Below are positions 17,548 to 26,038 of a stretch of DNA of 64,000 bases, one piece after another (position 1 is the stretch's first letter; every line of letters starts with the position of its first letter). The notes below the pieces were generated by a model. That model searched no databases, had not been told where the DNA came from, and saw only the letters and a list, made by a program, of their open reading frames with translations. Source of the DNA: Pseudomonas purpurea (lineage in GTDB: Bacteria > Pseudomonadota > Gammaproteobacteria > Pseudomonadales > Pseudomonadaceae); contig NZ_CP150918.1 of the NCBI RefSeq assembly GCF_039908635.1, positions 2,909,001-2,973,000 of the forward strand, given 5' to 3'. The position numbers and the translations under genes are program-made.

Positions 17548-17823
17548 CTATCCAGAGTCTTGCATCAGGCGCATTTCTTCGGCCATTTCACCGAGCGCCT
17601 GTAGCAGGTCGAGGGTTTTCAGGGCCTCGTGTTCATCGATTCGGCTCATGGCAAAGCCGACATGCACCAACACCCAGTCGCCGATGCAATCGGCGTGGGT
17701 GCGGCCGTCACCGACGACGCACGAGATATTGATTGCCCGGTGGATGCCGCCGATTTCCACCGTTGCGGTATCGGTCGCCGCATCGACGATGGCGACGATT
17801 TGCCCTGGAATGCCTACACACAT
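17548..17823 (-). CDS. hypC: Hydrogenase assembly chaperone HypC
   Basis: HypC (91 residues) carries the iron intermediate with HypD and chaperones the immature large subunit. The N-terminal MCVGIPGQIV motif contains the essential Cys2, and the OB-fold strands follow (ATVEIGGIHRAINI, GDWVLVHVGFAMSRID). The C-terminal helix (ALKTLDLLQALGEMAEE) is normal. Its start lies within the last codons of hypF (10-bp overlap), indicating translational coupling. Confidence 0.97.
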   Translation of the reverse strand: MCVGIPGQIVAIVDAATDTATVEIGGIHRAINISCVVGDGRTHADCIGDWVLVHVGFAMSRIDEHEALKTLDLLQALGEMAEEMRLMQDSG

Positions 17824-20225
17824 GGCGGTCGATCCTCTTGTGCAGCGCGGGTTTGTGCGGCGGCGACCGCTGCCTGACCCAGGCTCAGCCCGCCGTCATT
17901 GGCGGGTACTCGCCCGTGGCGCAGCACCTGGAAACCACGGGACTCAAGGCTGCGGATCAGTGCGCCACTGAGCAGTGCGTTTTGAAAGACGCCACCTGAC
18001 AGGGCGATACGCCCGGACCAGCGATCGCCGTGCTGTTCAGTCAGGTGCTCGACCATCCGCACCAGCGCTTGCGCCAGGCCGACGTGGAAACGTGCAGCGA
18101 TGACGCCGGGCGAGACCCCGGCACGCAAGTCGTTCAGCAGGGCTGCCCACATCGGTCTCGGTTCCAGCCGTGGCAGACCCTGGCCCGACTCGATTGCAAA
18201 AGGGTAACCCCAGGTGTCGACCAGCGCCGACAGGTCAACGGCGGCTTCCAGTTCGATAGCGGCTTGCCCTTCGTAGCTGATCGTTTGACACAGCCCAATC
18301 ACCGCAGACACCGCATCAAACAGCCGCCCGCAGGAGCTGCTCGGCGGGCTGTTGAAGCCCGTTGCCAGCATGCCGTCCAGCGTCGCCAGCGGTTTGTCCG
18401 CGAGCGTGCGCAAGTACGGCAGGTCACCGAAATCGCCCATCAGCGTTGACCAGTTCGAAGTGCGGCGCAGGTGGGCGTAGGCCATGCGCCAAGGGTGTTC
18501 AATCGCCAGTTCACCGCCGGGCATGGCGACGCTCGCGAAACTGGCGAGGCGCTGGTAGCCACGGTAATCGGTGAACAAAAACTCACCGCCCCACAGGCTG
18601 CCGTCGTCGCCGTAACCGCTGCCGTCCAGTGCAATGCCCAGCACGGGCGGGGTGTCCAGATCGACGTTGTTGTCCGCCAGGCACGCGGCGATATGCGCGT
18701 GATGATGCTGAACCTCGACCAATTGCAACCCTTCGGCCTCGGCCCAGTCATGGCCGAGTTTGCTCGACAGGTATTCGGGGTGACGATCAATCGCCAGCAC
18801 GCGGGGGCGGTGTTCAAACAATTGCAGGTACAGCGCCAGCGTCTGCCGGTAAGCCTTGTTGGCCCGTGCATTGGCCAGGTTGCCCACGTGCTGGGACAGG
18901 ATCGCCTGGCCATCCTTGATCAGGCAGAAGCTGTTCTTCAGCTCGCCGCCCAGGGCCAACACCGCCGGCGCCTGACGAAACCCCGTCGGCAGACGAAGGG
19001 GCGTCGGTGCATAACCGCGGGCACGTCGCAGGAGGGCGGGGCTGTCGGCCACCAGCCGGGCGACCGAGTCGTCGAGTCGGTTGACGATGTCCCGGTCGTG
19101 CAGCAGTAGTGCATCGGCGATATCGCCCAGGCGTTTGCGTGCTTCGTCGTTGCCGGTGCACTGCGGCTCGTCGCTGCGGTTGCCGCTGGTGAGCACGATG
19201 GGCTCTTCCAACCCGGCCATCAACAGGTGATGCAGTGGCGAGTAGGGCAGCATGAAGCCGTAGCAAGATTGCCCCGGCGCAACGCCGTTGGGCAGCGATT
19301 CAGGCCCATCGCAAGGCAACAGGACAATCGGCGCGGCCGAGCTTTGCAGCAGGGTGATCTGCGCCGGGTTCAGCGTGCAGAAGCGGCGGATCATCTGAAG
19401 ATCGCGGGCCATCAGGGCAAAGGGTTTGTGTTCGCGATGCTTGCGCTGACGCAGCCGGGCCAGCGCCTGGGCATTGGACGCATCGCAGGCCAGGTGCATG
19501 CCGCCGATCCCTTTGATGGCGACGATGTGCCCATTGCAGATAAGGCGCCGGGTCGCTTCGAGGGGCTCACCGCTGCAATCGACTGCCGAACCGGCGACGG
19601 CTTCCAGCCACAGGTGTGGGCCGCACACCGGGCAAGCGTTGGGCTGCGCGTGAAAGCGCCGGTCGGATGGGTCCTGATACTCGGCGAGGCAGGCCGGGCA
19701 CTGGACGAACGCGACCATGCTGGTGTTGCCGCGATCGTAGGGAATGGCGCGGACAATCGACATGCGCGGCCCGCAATGGGTGCAGTTGGTAAAGGCGTAG
19801 CGGTAGCGGCGATTGTCGGGGTCAAGCACCTCGCTCAGGCACGCGGAGCAGGTCGCGGCGTCGGCGACAATCGCGGTATGCACCTGGCCGGCGACGCTCT
19901 TGAGGATGAGAAAATCGTTGACCGACGGCCCACCGCTCAGCGGGCTGCGTTCCAGTGCGTCGATTCGCGACAGCGGCGGTGCCTGCGCGTACAGACGTTG
20001 CACAAACTGCTCCCGCGCCGACGGCTCACCCCAGAGGTGGATCAGCACGCCCTCGGCGTCATTGCAAACATCACCGCTCAGCCCGCCATCACGGGCCAGC
20101 CGCCAGACGGTGGGCCGGAACCCGACGCCCTGGACCAGCCCACGGACCCGAATCGTTTCACCGGACCCTGAACCACCCGGTGCATTACGCGAAACCTGGC
20201 CAAGCTGTTCTGAAGTCCTGGTCAT
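17814..20225 (-). CDS. hypF: Carbamoyltransferase HypF
   Basis: HypF (803 residues) turns carbamoyl phosphate and ATP into carbamoyl-adenylate and transfers the carbamoyl group to the HypE C-terminal cysteine. Domains in order: acylphosphatase (IRVRGLVQGVGFRPTVWRLA, about 20-110); two zinc-finger units with CxxC pairs (CSACLSEV...CTHCGP, then CPACLAEY...CPVCGP, about 120-200); a YrdC-like domain (about 210-390); and a Kae1-like domain with the metal motif VQHHHAHIAAC (about 485). The ATG at 20225 is preferred over 20246 because GGGAGG sits 5 nt upstream. Length is normal; all catalytic regions look intact. Confidence 0.97.
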   Translation of the reverse strand: MTRTSEQLGQVSRNAPGGSGSGETIRVRGLVQGVGFRPTVWRLARDGGLSGDVCNDAEGVLIHLWGEPSAREQFVQRLYAQAPPLSRIDALERSPLSGGPSVNDFLILKSVAGQVHTAIVADAATCSACLSEVLDPDNRRYRYAFTNCTHCGPRMSIVRAIPYDRGNTSMVAFVQCPACLAEYQDPSDRRFHAQPNACPVCGPHLWLEAVAGSAVDCSGEPLEATRRLICNGHIVAIKGIGGMHLACDASNAQALARLRQRKHREHKPFALMARDLQMIRRFCTLNPAQITLLQSSAAPIVLLPCDGPESLPNGVAPGQSCYGFMLPYSPLHHLLMAGLEEPIVLTSGNRSDEPQCTGNDEARKRLGDIADALLLHDRDIVNRLDDSVARLVADSPALLRRARGYAPTPLRLPTGFRQAPAVLALGGELKNSFCLIKDGQAILSQHVGNLANARANKAYRQTLALYLQLFEHRPRVLAIDRHPEYLSSKLGHDWAEAEGLQLVEVQHHHAHIAACLADNNVDLDTPPVLGIALDGSGYGDDGSLWGGEFLFTDYRGYQRLASFASVAMPGGELAIEHPWRMAYAHLRRTSNWSTLMGDFGDLPYLRTLADKPLATLDGMLATGFNSPPSSSCGRLFDAVSAVIGLCQTISYEGQAAIELEAAVDLSALVDTWGYPFAIESGQGLPRLEPRPMWAALLNDLRAGVSPGVIAARFHVGLAQALVRMVEHLTEQHGDRWSGRIALSGGVFQNALLSGALIRSLESRGFQVLRHGRVPANDGGLSLGQAAVAAAQTRAAQEDRPPCV

Positions 20226-20252
20226 TGATACCTCCCGACCCTGCAATGACAG

Positions 20253-20360
20253 TCACATCTTGCGGATTTTCAGGTAGCGCTTGATGTCGTGCAGATTCGC
20301 CATCAGCGTCGCGCCAATCACCGCCAGCACCACAAATAGAAAAATCGTCCAGCCACTCAT
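20253..20360 (-). CDS. 35-residue membrane peptide of the hydrogenase cluster
   Basis: The short frame encodes MSGWTIFLFVVLAVIGATLM followed by ANLHDIKRYLKIRKM: one transmembrane helix and a basic, amphipathic tail. A strong SD (GGGAGG, 6 nt from the ATG) precedes it, and it fits exactly between the maturation protease and hypF in the same direction, so it is very likely a real gene. A family of small proteins with a C-terminal DI-RYLKIR-M signature (DUF6893, from memory) lies at the same place in actinobacterial group 1h hydrogenase clusters. It could anchor the cytoplasmic hydrogenase or its maturation complex to the membrane; that is inference. It is short enough to be missed by usual gene callers. 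Confidence 0.82.
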   Translation of the reverse strand: MSGWTIFLFVVLAVIGATLMANLHDIKRYLKIRKM

Positions 20361-20394
20361 GTCGATCCTCCCGGAGCGATCAGGCTCCTCGTTC

Positions 20395-20877
20395 TTACAC
20401 CTGAAATTCCTTCAGCAGGCCGAGTACTTCGGCGACGGCCTGTTCGGTGGCGTGCGTCACCGCATCGCTCAAGCCCATGTAGCCATGGTCGCCGCCCAGG
20501 TACGCCGGCTGACAGCAGACCATCAATACGCGCGGGCGCTGCGGCCCCAGCGTCGCGATAAACCGCAGGACGCTGGCCGGGTCCATGCCGTGGGGCGAGA
20601 GCAAGGCTTCACCCGGGTCGGGACCACCGGGGCCCGGCAGCTCGGGCTCGATCACATACACCGTGCCCGGCACTTCGCCCCGGTCCACGGTGTCGACCAG
20701 GATGACCGCGTCAAAGCCATCCATCAGCGCATAGCCCAGGTCCAGGCCACGGATGCCGAAATCCACCACGTCCACACCCGCCGGCAAGGTCAGGTGGCTC
20801 AACTGACGGGCGACCTCACAGCCAAAACCGTCATCACCCATGAAGATATTGCCGATCCCGGCGACCAGAATTTTCAT
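20395..20877 (-). CDS. Hydrogenase maturation protease (HyaD/HybD family)
   Basis: This 160-residue endopeptidase removes the C-terminal extension of the hydrogenase large subunit once the NiFe centre is inserted. The N-terminal signature GIGNIFMGDDGFG matches the family GxGN-xxx-DDGxG, whose acidic residue contacts nickel, and DTVDRG and LSPHGMDP segments provide further family positions. The likely substrate is the 33-residue tail after DPCLPCGVH of the large subunit in this operon. The ATG at 20877 overlaps the preceding unknown gene's stop by 4 bp (ATGA). Confidence 0.93.
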   Translation of the reverse strand: MKILVAGIGNIFMGDDGFGCEVARQLSHLTLPAGVDVVDFGIRGLDLGYALMDGFDAVILVDTVDRGEVPGTVYVIEPELPGPGGPDPGEALLSPHGMDPASVLRFIATLGPQRPRVLMVCCQPAYLGGDHGYMGLSDAVTHATEQAVAEVLGLLKEFQV

Positions 20878-22247
20878 GCCTGGGTGCCTCCTGTCGAGGG
20901 TGATTCCAGCGACTGAATTTCCTCGGGCGAGAAGAAAAACCGGTGCCCGGGCATCCGTTGCAGGCCCCACTCGCGGCCGGGGTCGTCGTCGATGGTCACC
21001 GCGACATGCACCCGATCTTCGAAATCACGTTCGATGGCTTCGATAACCGCGGTTTTACCGGCCAGTACCAGGTCCAGGGTGTCGCCACCGACCTTGGGTT
21101 GCAGGCGCACCCGGTCACCGACCCGCAGCGCCGTTCCACCATTGTGGTCATACACCCGGCGCGGGCTGGTCAGCGGCGGGTGTTGCGCCAGATGATCGTG
21201 CGGGTCACGCAATACGCCGTGCAGGCGCATGAAGCTGTCACCGTCCAGCGCTTCGGTGCGGCTCAGCAACGCCGCAGTCCGTGGGTCGAGGGCGGCCATT
21301 TCGCGTTTTTCGCCGTCGGTCATGGCCAGAATCCGCAGGCTGAGGATCTCGTCGATTTCCGTCGAGTCGAAGAATTCCCCGGCACTTTCGGGCGCCACGT
21401 GTGGGTAATCGTAGAGAATGATCGGCGAGGACAGCAGGATGTCGCGCGCGCCCGGTGAGCCGATCAGCACCGGGTAGGTGCCCAGATTCTCGCAACGGGA
21501 GGCCAGGTCCTTGAGCGACTCGGGCGGGTCCATCAGGCTGATGAAGTCGCCCTGTTCCACGGCGAGCAAAGTGTGGGTGGACGCGAACGAATAGAGGCTG
21601 GCCTGTTCACGGTCCGTCACGCTCGAGGGGTCCATGAGCGTGTGATTTTCGATGCGCACGGTCAGTCGGTAGACCTGTTCGGCCACGGGCTCCAGCGTCA
21701 GCTCGACCCGGCCCTCAATTGCGCATTGATTGCGCAGCAGCACGCCACGGATCGCGCCGTCATTGCTCAGCGGCTCCAGTTCGTGGCGCGCGTCGAAGGT
21801 GAAGGGCACTTGGCGCTGTCCGTCCAGCAATTCACTCAACGGACAGTCCACCACCCGTACGTCACGTTCGACGGCTTCCTGCCAGCCATGAAACTGCCGG
21901 TCGCCGAGGGTCAGCGAAGGCACAGGGGTAAAGTGCGCGGCGCTCAGGCCTTCCAAGTCTTCGGGCCAGGCCGGCAGCGGTGTTTTCAACTCCCCGACGT
22001 CACGGGCCAGCGGGTGCAGGAAGCGCACGCGCACTTCCAGGCGTGTCGCGGGGTCACCTTCGATCAGGCATTGCGTCTGCATCTGCCAGGGCTCGGCGCC
22101 TTCGGTGGCGTCGAAGTAGACCTTTGGATAAATCCCGCCGAAGGTCCAGCGCTGACGGTTTTTCGCGCTGGTGGAACGGTAGGGATACAGGATGTAGCCC
22201 TCGTACAGGACGGCATCGACCACGGGTTGCACGTGCGTCATGTTCAT
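20874..22247 (-). CDS. Conserved protein of group 1h-type hydrogenase clusters, function unknown
   Basis: A 457-residue soluble protein without signal peptide or membrane helix. The N-terminus (VLYEGYILYPYRSTSAKNRQ) is followed by beta-rich sequence, with few cysteines and no cofactor motif I recognise. The last ~100 residues (GGTALRVGDRVRLQPKVGGD, then TAVIEAIERDFEDRVHVAVTI and EWGLQRMPGHRFFF) look like a separate SH3/KOW-like beta domain. It overlaps the protease gene and the upstream gene by 4 bp each, so it is made with them in fixed ratio. I believe a protein of this type accompanies actinobacterial group 1h hydrogenases, but I know of no assigned role; an assembly or partner function is inference. 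Confidence 0.8.
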   Translation of the reverse strand: MNMTHVQPVVDAVLYEGYILYPYRSTSAKNRQRWTFGGIYPKVYFDATEGAEPWQMQTQCLIEGDPATRLEVRVRFLHPLARDVGELKTPLPAWPEDLEGLSAAHFTPVPSLTLGDRQFHGWQEAVERDVRVVDCPLSELLDGQRQVPFTFDARHELEPLSNDGAIRGVLLRNQCAIEGRVELTLEPVAEQVYRLTVRIENHTLMDPSSVTDREQASLYSFASTHTLLAVEQGDFISLMDPPESLKDLASRCENLGTYPVLIGSPGARDILLSSPIILYDYPHVAPESAGEFFDSTEIDEILSLRILAMTDGEKREMAALDPRTAALLSRTEALDGDSFMRLHGVLRDPHDHLAQHPPLTSPRRVYDHNGGTALRVGDRVRLQPKVGGDTLDLVLAGKTAVIEAIERDFEDRVHVAVTIDDDPGREWGLQRMPGHRFFFSPEEIQSLESPSTGGTQA

Positions 22248-22894
22248 GAGGCGGCCCTCTTGAGGTCGGCCAGTAAACCGAGCAAGGCTTCATCGAACCC
22301 CGGATGGCCGTGCCGACGCTTGTACTCGTACAACGCGTCGAATACCTGGCGGTTCACGCACAACCAGCTCTGGTTGGGGTAGTAGAGGTCCATCAGGTCT
22401 TTCCAGACCTGAACGGGCAGGGCGTAACGGGCCTCTTCGCTCCACGAGATCAGGTCCATCGCCAGCGCGCCGTCGTCATCGCGGTAGAACACACTGCCGG
22501 AATACAGCAGCACCAGCGGCACCACGCCTTGCTCCAGGCCATGAAAGTACTTGGTCGCGGCAAGGTTGAAGTCGAAGCTGCACGGGATCGGCAGGTTCAC
22601 TTCGGTGCAGTCCCCTGAAAACCCCGGCACGACAACGGTGGCGTGGGTCCAGAGCAGACTGCGCAAGGTTTGGCTCCAGCGTGAAGGCTCGCCGAACAAA
22701 TCGCTCAGGCGTGCCTGCTCGGCAGGGGCGTAATGGCGCCGGGTGGTTTCGATGCGGATTTGGCACTGCAACGCCACGCTCTGGATCGGCACGGGCCGTC
22801 CGCGCTGGTGGATGCGGAGTGCCAGGTTCAGGGTCGGGGCGGCGGTGTATGCATCGGGCGCGGCGCCCAGCACCGTGAAATTCAGTTCAGGCAT
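22244..22894 (-). CDS. DUF6084-like hydrogenase cluster protein
   Basis: A 216-residue soluble protein of unknown function. It begins MPELNFTVLGAAPD and reads as beta-sandwich followed by a mixed region with aromatic-rich stretches (KYFHGLEQGVVPLVLLYSG, VQVWKDLMDLYYPNQSW). The ATG at 22894 lies 8 bp inside the end of the preceding gene, and its stop overlaps the next gene (ATGA), so coupling is strong. From memory this resembles DUF6084 proteins, which travel with DUF5947 and group 1h hydrogenases. No catalytic motif is visible; a dedicated accessory or structural role is inferred from operon position alone. Confidence 0.75.
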   Translation of the reverse strand: MPELNFTVLGAAPDAYTAAPTLNLALRIHQRGRPVPIQSVALQCQIRIETTRRHYAPAEQARLSDLFGEPSRWSQTLRSLLWTHATVVVPGFSGDCTEVNLPIPCSFDFNLAATKYFHGLEQGVVPLVLLYSGSVFYRDDDGALAMDLISWSEEARYALPVQVWKDLMDLYYPNQSWLCVNRQVFDALYEYKRRHGHPGFDEALLGLLADLKRAAS

Positions 22895-23531
22895 CGACGT
22901 GGCCTCCGGCATGGGTCTCGGCCCGCAGCTGTTCAAAGAAGCGCGACTGCACGGCGTGCGACTCCTGGCCACCGGACAAACCATGCCAGTGGCTGCGGAT
23001 CAGCCCGACCAGCTCATAGCAACGGTCGATGGGAATGCGGTAGTACTCGCGCGCGTCGCCCATGCGGTTCACCAGCAGTGCTTCGACATCTGGCTGCAAT
23101 TCATGGAGGACCGGGTTAGCCGTCGCGAGGTCAGCCCAGTGTTGCAGCGCCAGTTTCGACTCGGTTGCGCCGGCCGGGCCGGGGTACAGGGCCAGCACCC
23201 GCGATTGCGGCGAACTGTGAACGAAGAACGCCAGGTTGATCGGGATCAGCAAGTCGTCCCATTGTGCGTCGCTGAGCTGGAACCCATTCAAGCGCGTCAC
23301 GCCGTGTGGCACGCGCCGGTAACGACGGGCTTCGGGGCTGTCGAACAGCAGGGCGCAGGCCTGGCAGGCGCAGAGCAAACGGCGGGTGTCGGGTTCGATC
23401 AGGTGATCGTGTTCATGCCCGATTTCGGCGTAGCACAACTCGCAATGCTCGACCGGTTTGCGCTCGATGCCCAGAAAACCCTTGAGCGCGGCCACCCAGT
23501 CTTCCGGTGGTTCGAGGGTGGCGTCAGTCAT
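22887..23531 (-). CDS. DUF5947-like protein with Cys/His metal-site signature
   Basis: A 214-residue protein. Near the N-terminus lie Cys30-x2-Cys33, a His cluster at 39-43 (HEHDH) and Cys54-x-Cys56-x2-Cys59, which together could bind zinc or an iron-sulfur cluster. The rest is alpha/beta without a known catalytic motif. The ATG at 23531 (MTDATLEPPE) has GAGG upstream; earlier in-frame codons only add Arg/Cys-rich shadow sequence. It overlaps the following gene by 8 bp and lies 61 bp after the NifU-like gene. DUF5947 proteins are, to my knowledge, a marker of group 1h hydrogenase loci. An electron-transfer or maturation role is plausible but unproven. Confidence 0.78.
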   Translation of the reverse strand: MTDATLEPPEDWVAALKGFLGIERKPVEHCELCYAEIGHEHDHLIEPDTRRLLCACQACALLFDSPEARRYRRVPHGVTRLNGFQLSDAQWDDLLIPINLAFFVHSSPQSRVLALYPGPAGATESKLALQHWADLATANPVLHELQPDVEALLVNRMGDAREYYRIPIDRCYELVGLIRSHWHGLSGGQESHAVQSRFFEQLRAETHAGGHVDA

Positions 23532-23592
23532 GGATTGATCCTCGCTGGGCGCTCGTGACGCCTCTGATGGCGGGCAACCCCGCCCAAGCCTG

Positions 23593-24162
23593 TTACTTGT
23601 CAGCCGCAACGGGCTGGGACACCCACACCAACGGCACAAAACCGTCCTGCGCGGTCAGGGTGTTCAGGCCGTCGATCAGCAACTCGTCAGCATCGGGGAC
23701 CATTTCCTGCATCACGTCTTCAATTTCCCGACGCAACACTTCGGGGGGCGGCAACACGCCATTCGGGTCGCTGGCGCTGACACGGATGCGTACCACCGTG
23801 CTTTCGACCGCGACAAAATCGGCGCGCACGTTTTTAACCCCCAGGTGCGGGCGCAAGCGCTCGACGGCTTTGCGGGCACGGGTGGCCAGGTCTTCCGGAT
23901 GCAGGTCGTGCAACAGCAACAACCCACGCACCCTGGGGTTGGCGATAAAGCGTGGCAGCAACGTATCGGCGGGCTGGGAACCGGTGTCCTTGATGATCTC
24001 CAGCAGGTCCGTGAGCCCCAGGCTGTGCAGGCGGATCACCACCCGCAGCAGTTCCTGGGCCGCGCTTTTCGCGGTGTCATCCGCCAGTTCGTCCAGCGTA
24101 CCCAACAGCTCTTGCAGGCGCGCGACTTGCTCATCCATTTCCTGCTGGCGGGATCCGCTCAC
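23593..24162 (-). CDS. NifU C-terminal-domain-like protein without cysteines
   Basis: A 189-residue protein with a helical N-terminal half (about 1-75) and a C-terminal half that follows the NifU_C/Nfu fold pattern (ARKAVERLRPHLGVKNVRADF, then VVRIRVSAS and PPEVLRREIEDVMQEMVPDA). Classical Nfu proteins carry a CxxC that holds a [4Fe-4S] cluster; here there is no cysteine in the whole protein, so it cannot scaffold a cluster in that way. It overlaps the large-subunit gene by 4 bp (ATGA). NifU-like genes next to the structural genes are typical of group 1h hydrogenases. A chaperone or docking role is an inference. Confidence 0.82.
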   Translation of the reverse strand: MSGSRQQEMDEQVARLQELLGTLDELADDTAKSAAQELLRVVIRLHSLGLTDLLEIIKDTGSQPADTLLPRFIANPRVRGLLLLHDLHPEDLATRARKAVERLRPHLGVKNVRADFVAVESTVVRIRVSASDPNGVLPPPEVLRREIEDVMQEMVPDADELLIDGLNTLTAQDGFVPLVWVSQPVAADK

Positions 24163-26006
24163 GATGTCGAACCCTCGTCGTCAGTTTCCAGCGGCTGGCC
24201 GAGCCCGCCGTTGCTGGGGGCGTGAACCACCTTGAGGGTTTTGCCGTTGCCCAGGTACATGTGCACGCCACACGGCAGGCACGGGTCAAAGCTGCGCACC
24301 GCCCGCATGATGTCGATGCCCTTGAAGGTGTCCGGGCCGTTCTCTTCGAAAATCGGCGTGTTCTGCACCGCGTCCTCGTAAGGCCCGGGCGTACCGTAGA
24401 CATCGCGAGGGCTGGCGTTCCAGGGCGTTGGCGGGTAGGGGTGATAGTTGGCGATCTTGCCGTTCCTGATCACCAGGTGATGGGACAACACCCCGCGAAC
24501 GGCTTCGTGGAAACCACAACCGATGGCCTCATTGGGCACGGTGAACTCGGTCCAGGTCTTGGTATGGCCAGCCTGCAATTCGGCCAGCGCTTTTTCGACA
24601 AAATGCAGGGCGCAGCACGCGGCGTAGACCTGGAAGTAGGTCCGGGCGCGGTCGCGCTCGATGGCATTGCTCCACTTCGGTATGTGCCATTCAAACTCGA
24701 CTTCGGGTTTGAGCGCGGTTTGCGGCAGGTACATTTTCACGCTCGTACCGGTCGCCTTGATGTAGCCGATGTCGACCAGTCCGGCCAACGCCGTGGCCCA
24801 GAGCCGTGCCAGCGCGCCGCCGCCGGTGTCCAGCGCCAGGTGTTCGCCGGTGCGTTTGTCCAGCCAGCGCGGGGACATGACCCAGGAATACTTGTCGTCG
24901 AAGTCGCGTTTCTGTGGACGCGGCACGGTGGTCTGGTTCCAGGGATGGTTGATGTCCACCACGTTGCCCAACGGGTCTTTTTCCACCAGTTTTTCGCGTT
25001 TTTCCCAACTCTCGTAGTAGGAACTGCCCAGGAGGATGCGCATTTGCAGGTTGATTTCCACCAGGTCGGTGGTCACCAGCACGCCGTCGACGACGACGCC
25101 GGGGGTGACGAACATCGCCCGGCCCCATTCCGTCATGTGGTGGTACTGGTAATCGCAATGCACCGGGTTGTTGAACGAGCCCCAGCAACCGAGCAGGATC
25201 CGCCGCCGCCCGACTTCCTCATAACCGGGCAGGGCTTCGTAGAAGAAGTCGAAGATGTCGTCATGCAGTGGCAGGCAGCGTTTCATGAACTCGCAGTACT
25301 TCATCAGGCGAGTCAGGTAGTCGGTGAACAGTTGAACGGTGGGCACTGTGCCGACGCCACCGGGGTAGATCGTGGACGGGTGAACGTGGCGGCCTTCCAT
25401 CAGGCAGATCATTTCACGGGTGTAGCGCGAGACCATCAGGGTTTCGCGGTAGAACTCGCCTTCGAACGGGTTGAGGGCGGTCATGATGTCGGCGATGGTC
25501 TTGTAGCCGTGCTTGTCGGCATTCGGGGCCGGGGTTTGCTGTGCCTGCTGCCAGACGCCGGGGTTGGTCTCCTGGACCATTTTGGCGCAGAAGTCGACCA
25601 TCAACAGGTTGTCCTGAAAGATGTTGTGGTCGAACATGTACTCGGCTGCTTCACCCAGGTTGATGATCCATTCGGCAATCGCGGGCGGGCGGATGCCATA
25701 GGCCATGTTCTGCGCATAGACCGAGCACACGCAGTGGTTATCGCCACAGATGCCGCAAATGCGGCTGGTGATGAAGTGCGCGTCGCGCGGGTCCTTGCCT
25801 TTCATGAACACCGAGTACCCGCGAAAGATCGACGACGTGCTGTGGCACTCGGCGACTTCACGGTTTTCGAAGTCGATTTTGGTGTAGATGCCCAAGCTGC
25901 CGACGATCCGGGTGATCGGGTCCCAGTTCATCGCAACCAGTTTTGCCGGTTTCTTGTCGGTCGCGTCCCCAGGTTGCGTGACAGCGTCGTGTTCGGTGAT
26001 CGCCAT
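24159..26006 (-). CDS. hhyL: [NiFe]-hydrogenase large subunit, group 1h-like
   Basis: The catalytic subunit (615 residues) oxidises H2 at the NiFe centre. The four nickel cysteines are Cys84 and Cys87 in RICGICGDNH (L1) and Cys576 and Cys579 in DPCLPCGVH (L2). A 33-residue tail after His582 should be removed by the protease in this operon. The L1 form GICGDNHxxCSVYAQNMAYG is what I recall for group 1h (actinobacterial-type, e.g. the Ralstonia eutropha AH enzyme) rather than for group 1d membrane-bound or uptake Hup enzymes. SD AGGAGG sits 8 nt upstream of the ATG. The small-subunit gene precedes it by 32 bp. No cytochrome b gene is nearby, so the electron acceptor link is not visible. Confidence 0.96.
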   Translation of the reverse strand: MAITEHDAVTQPGDATDKKPAKLVAMNWDPITRIVGSLGIYTKIDFENREVAECHSTSSIFRGYSVFMKGKDPRDAHFITSRICGICGDNHCVCSVYAQNMAYGIRPPAIAEWIINLGEAAEYMFDHNIFQDNLLMVDFCAKMVQETNPGVWQQAQQTPAPNADKHGYKTIADIMTALNPFEGEFYRETLMVSRYTREMICLMEGRHVHPSTIYPGGVGTVPTVQLFTDYLTRLMKYCEFMKRCLPLHDDIFDFFYEALPGYEEVGRRRILLGCWGSFNNPVHCDYQYHHMTEWGRAMFVTPGVVVDGVLVTTDLVEINLQMRILLGSSYYESWEKREKLVEKDPLGNVVDINHPWNQTTVPRPQKRDFDDKYSWVMSPRWLDKRTGEHLALDTGGGALARLWATALAGLVDIGYIKATGTSVKMYLPQTALKPEVEFEWHIPKWSNAIERDRARTYFQVYAACCALHFVEKALAELQAGHTKTWTEFTVPNEAIGCGFHEAVRGVLSHHLVIRNGKIANYHPYPPTPWNASPRDVYGTPGPYEDAVQNTPIFEENGPDTFKGIDIMRAVRSFDPCLPCGVHMYLGNGKTLKVVHAPSNGGLGQPLETDDEGSTS

Positions 26007-26038
26007 GGAATGTTCCTCCTGGCTCGGTTCAGGTGGCT

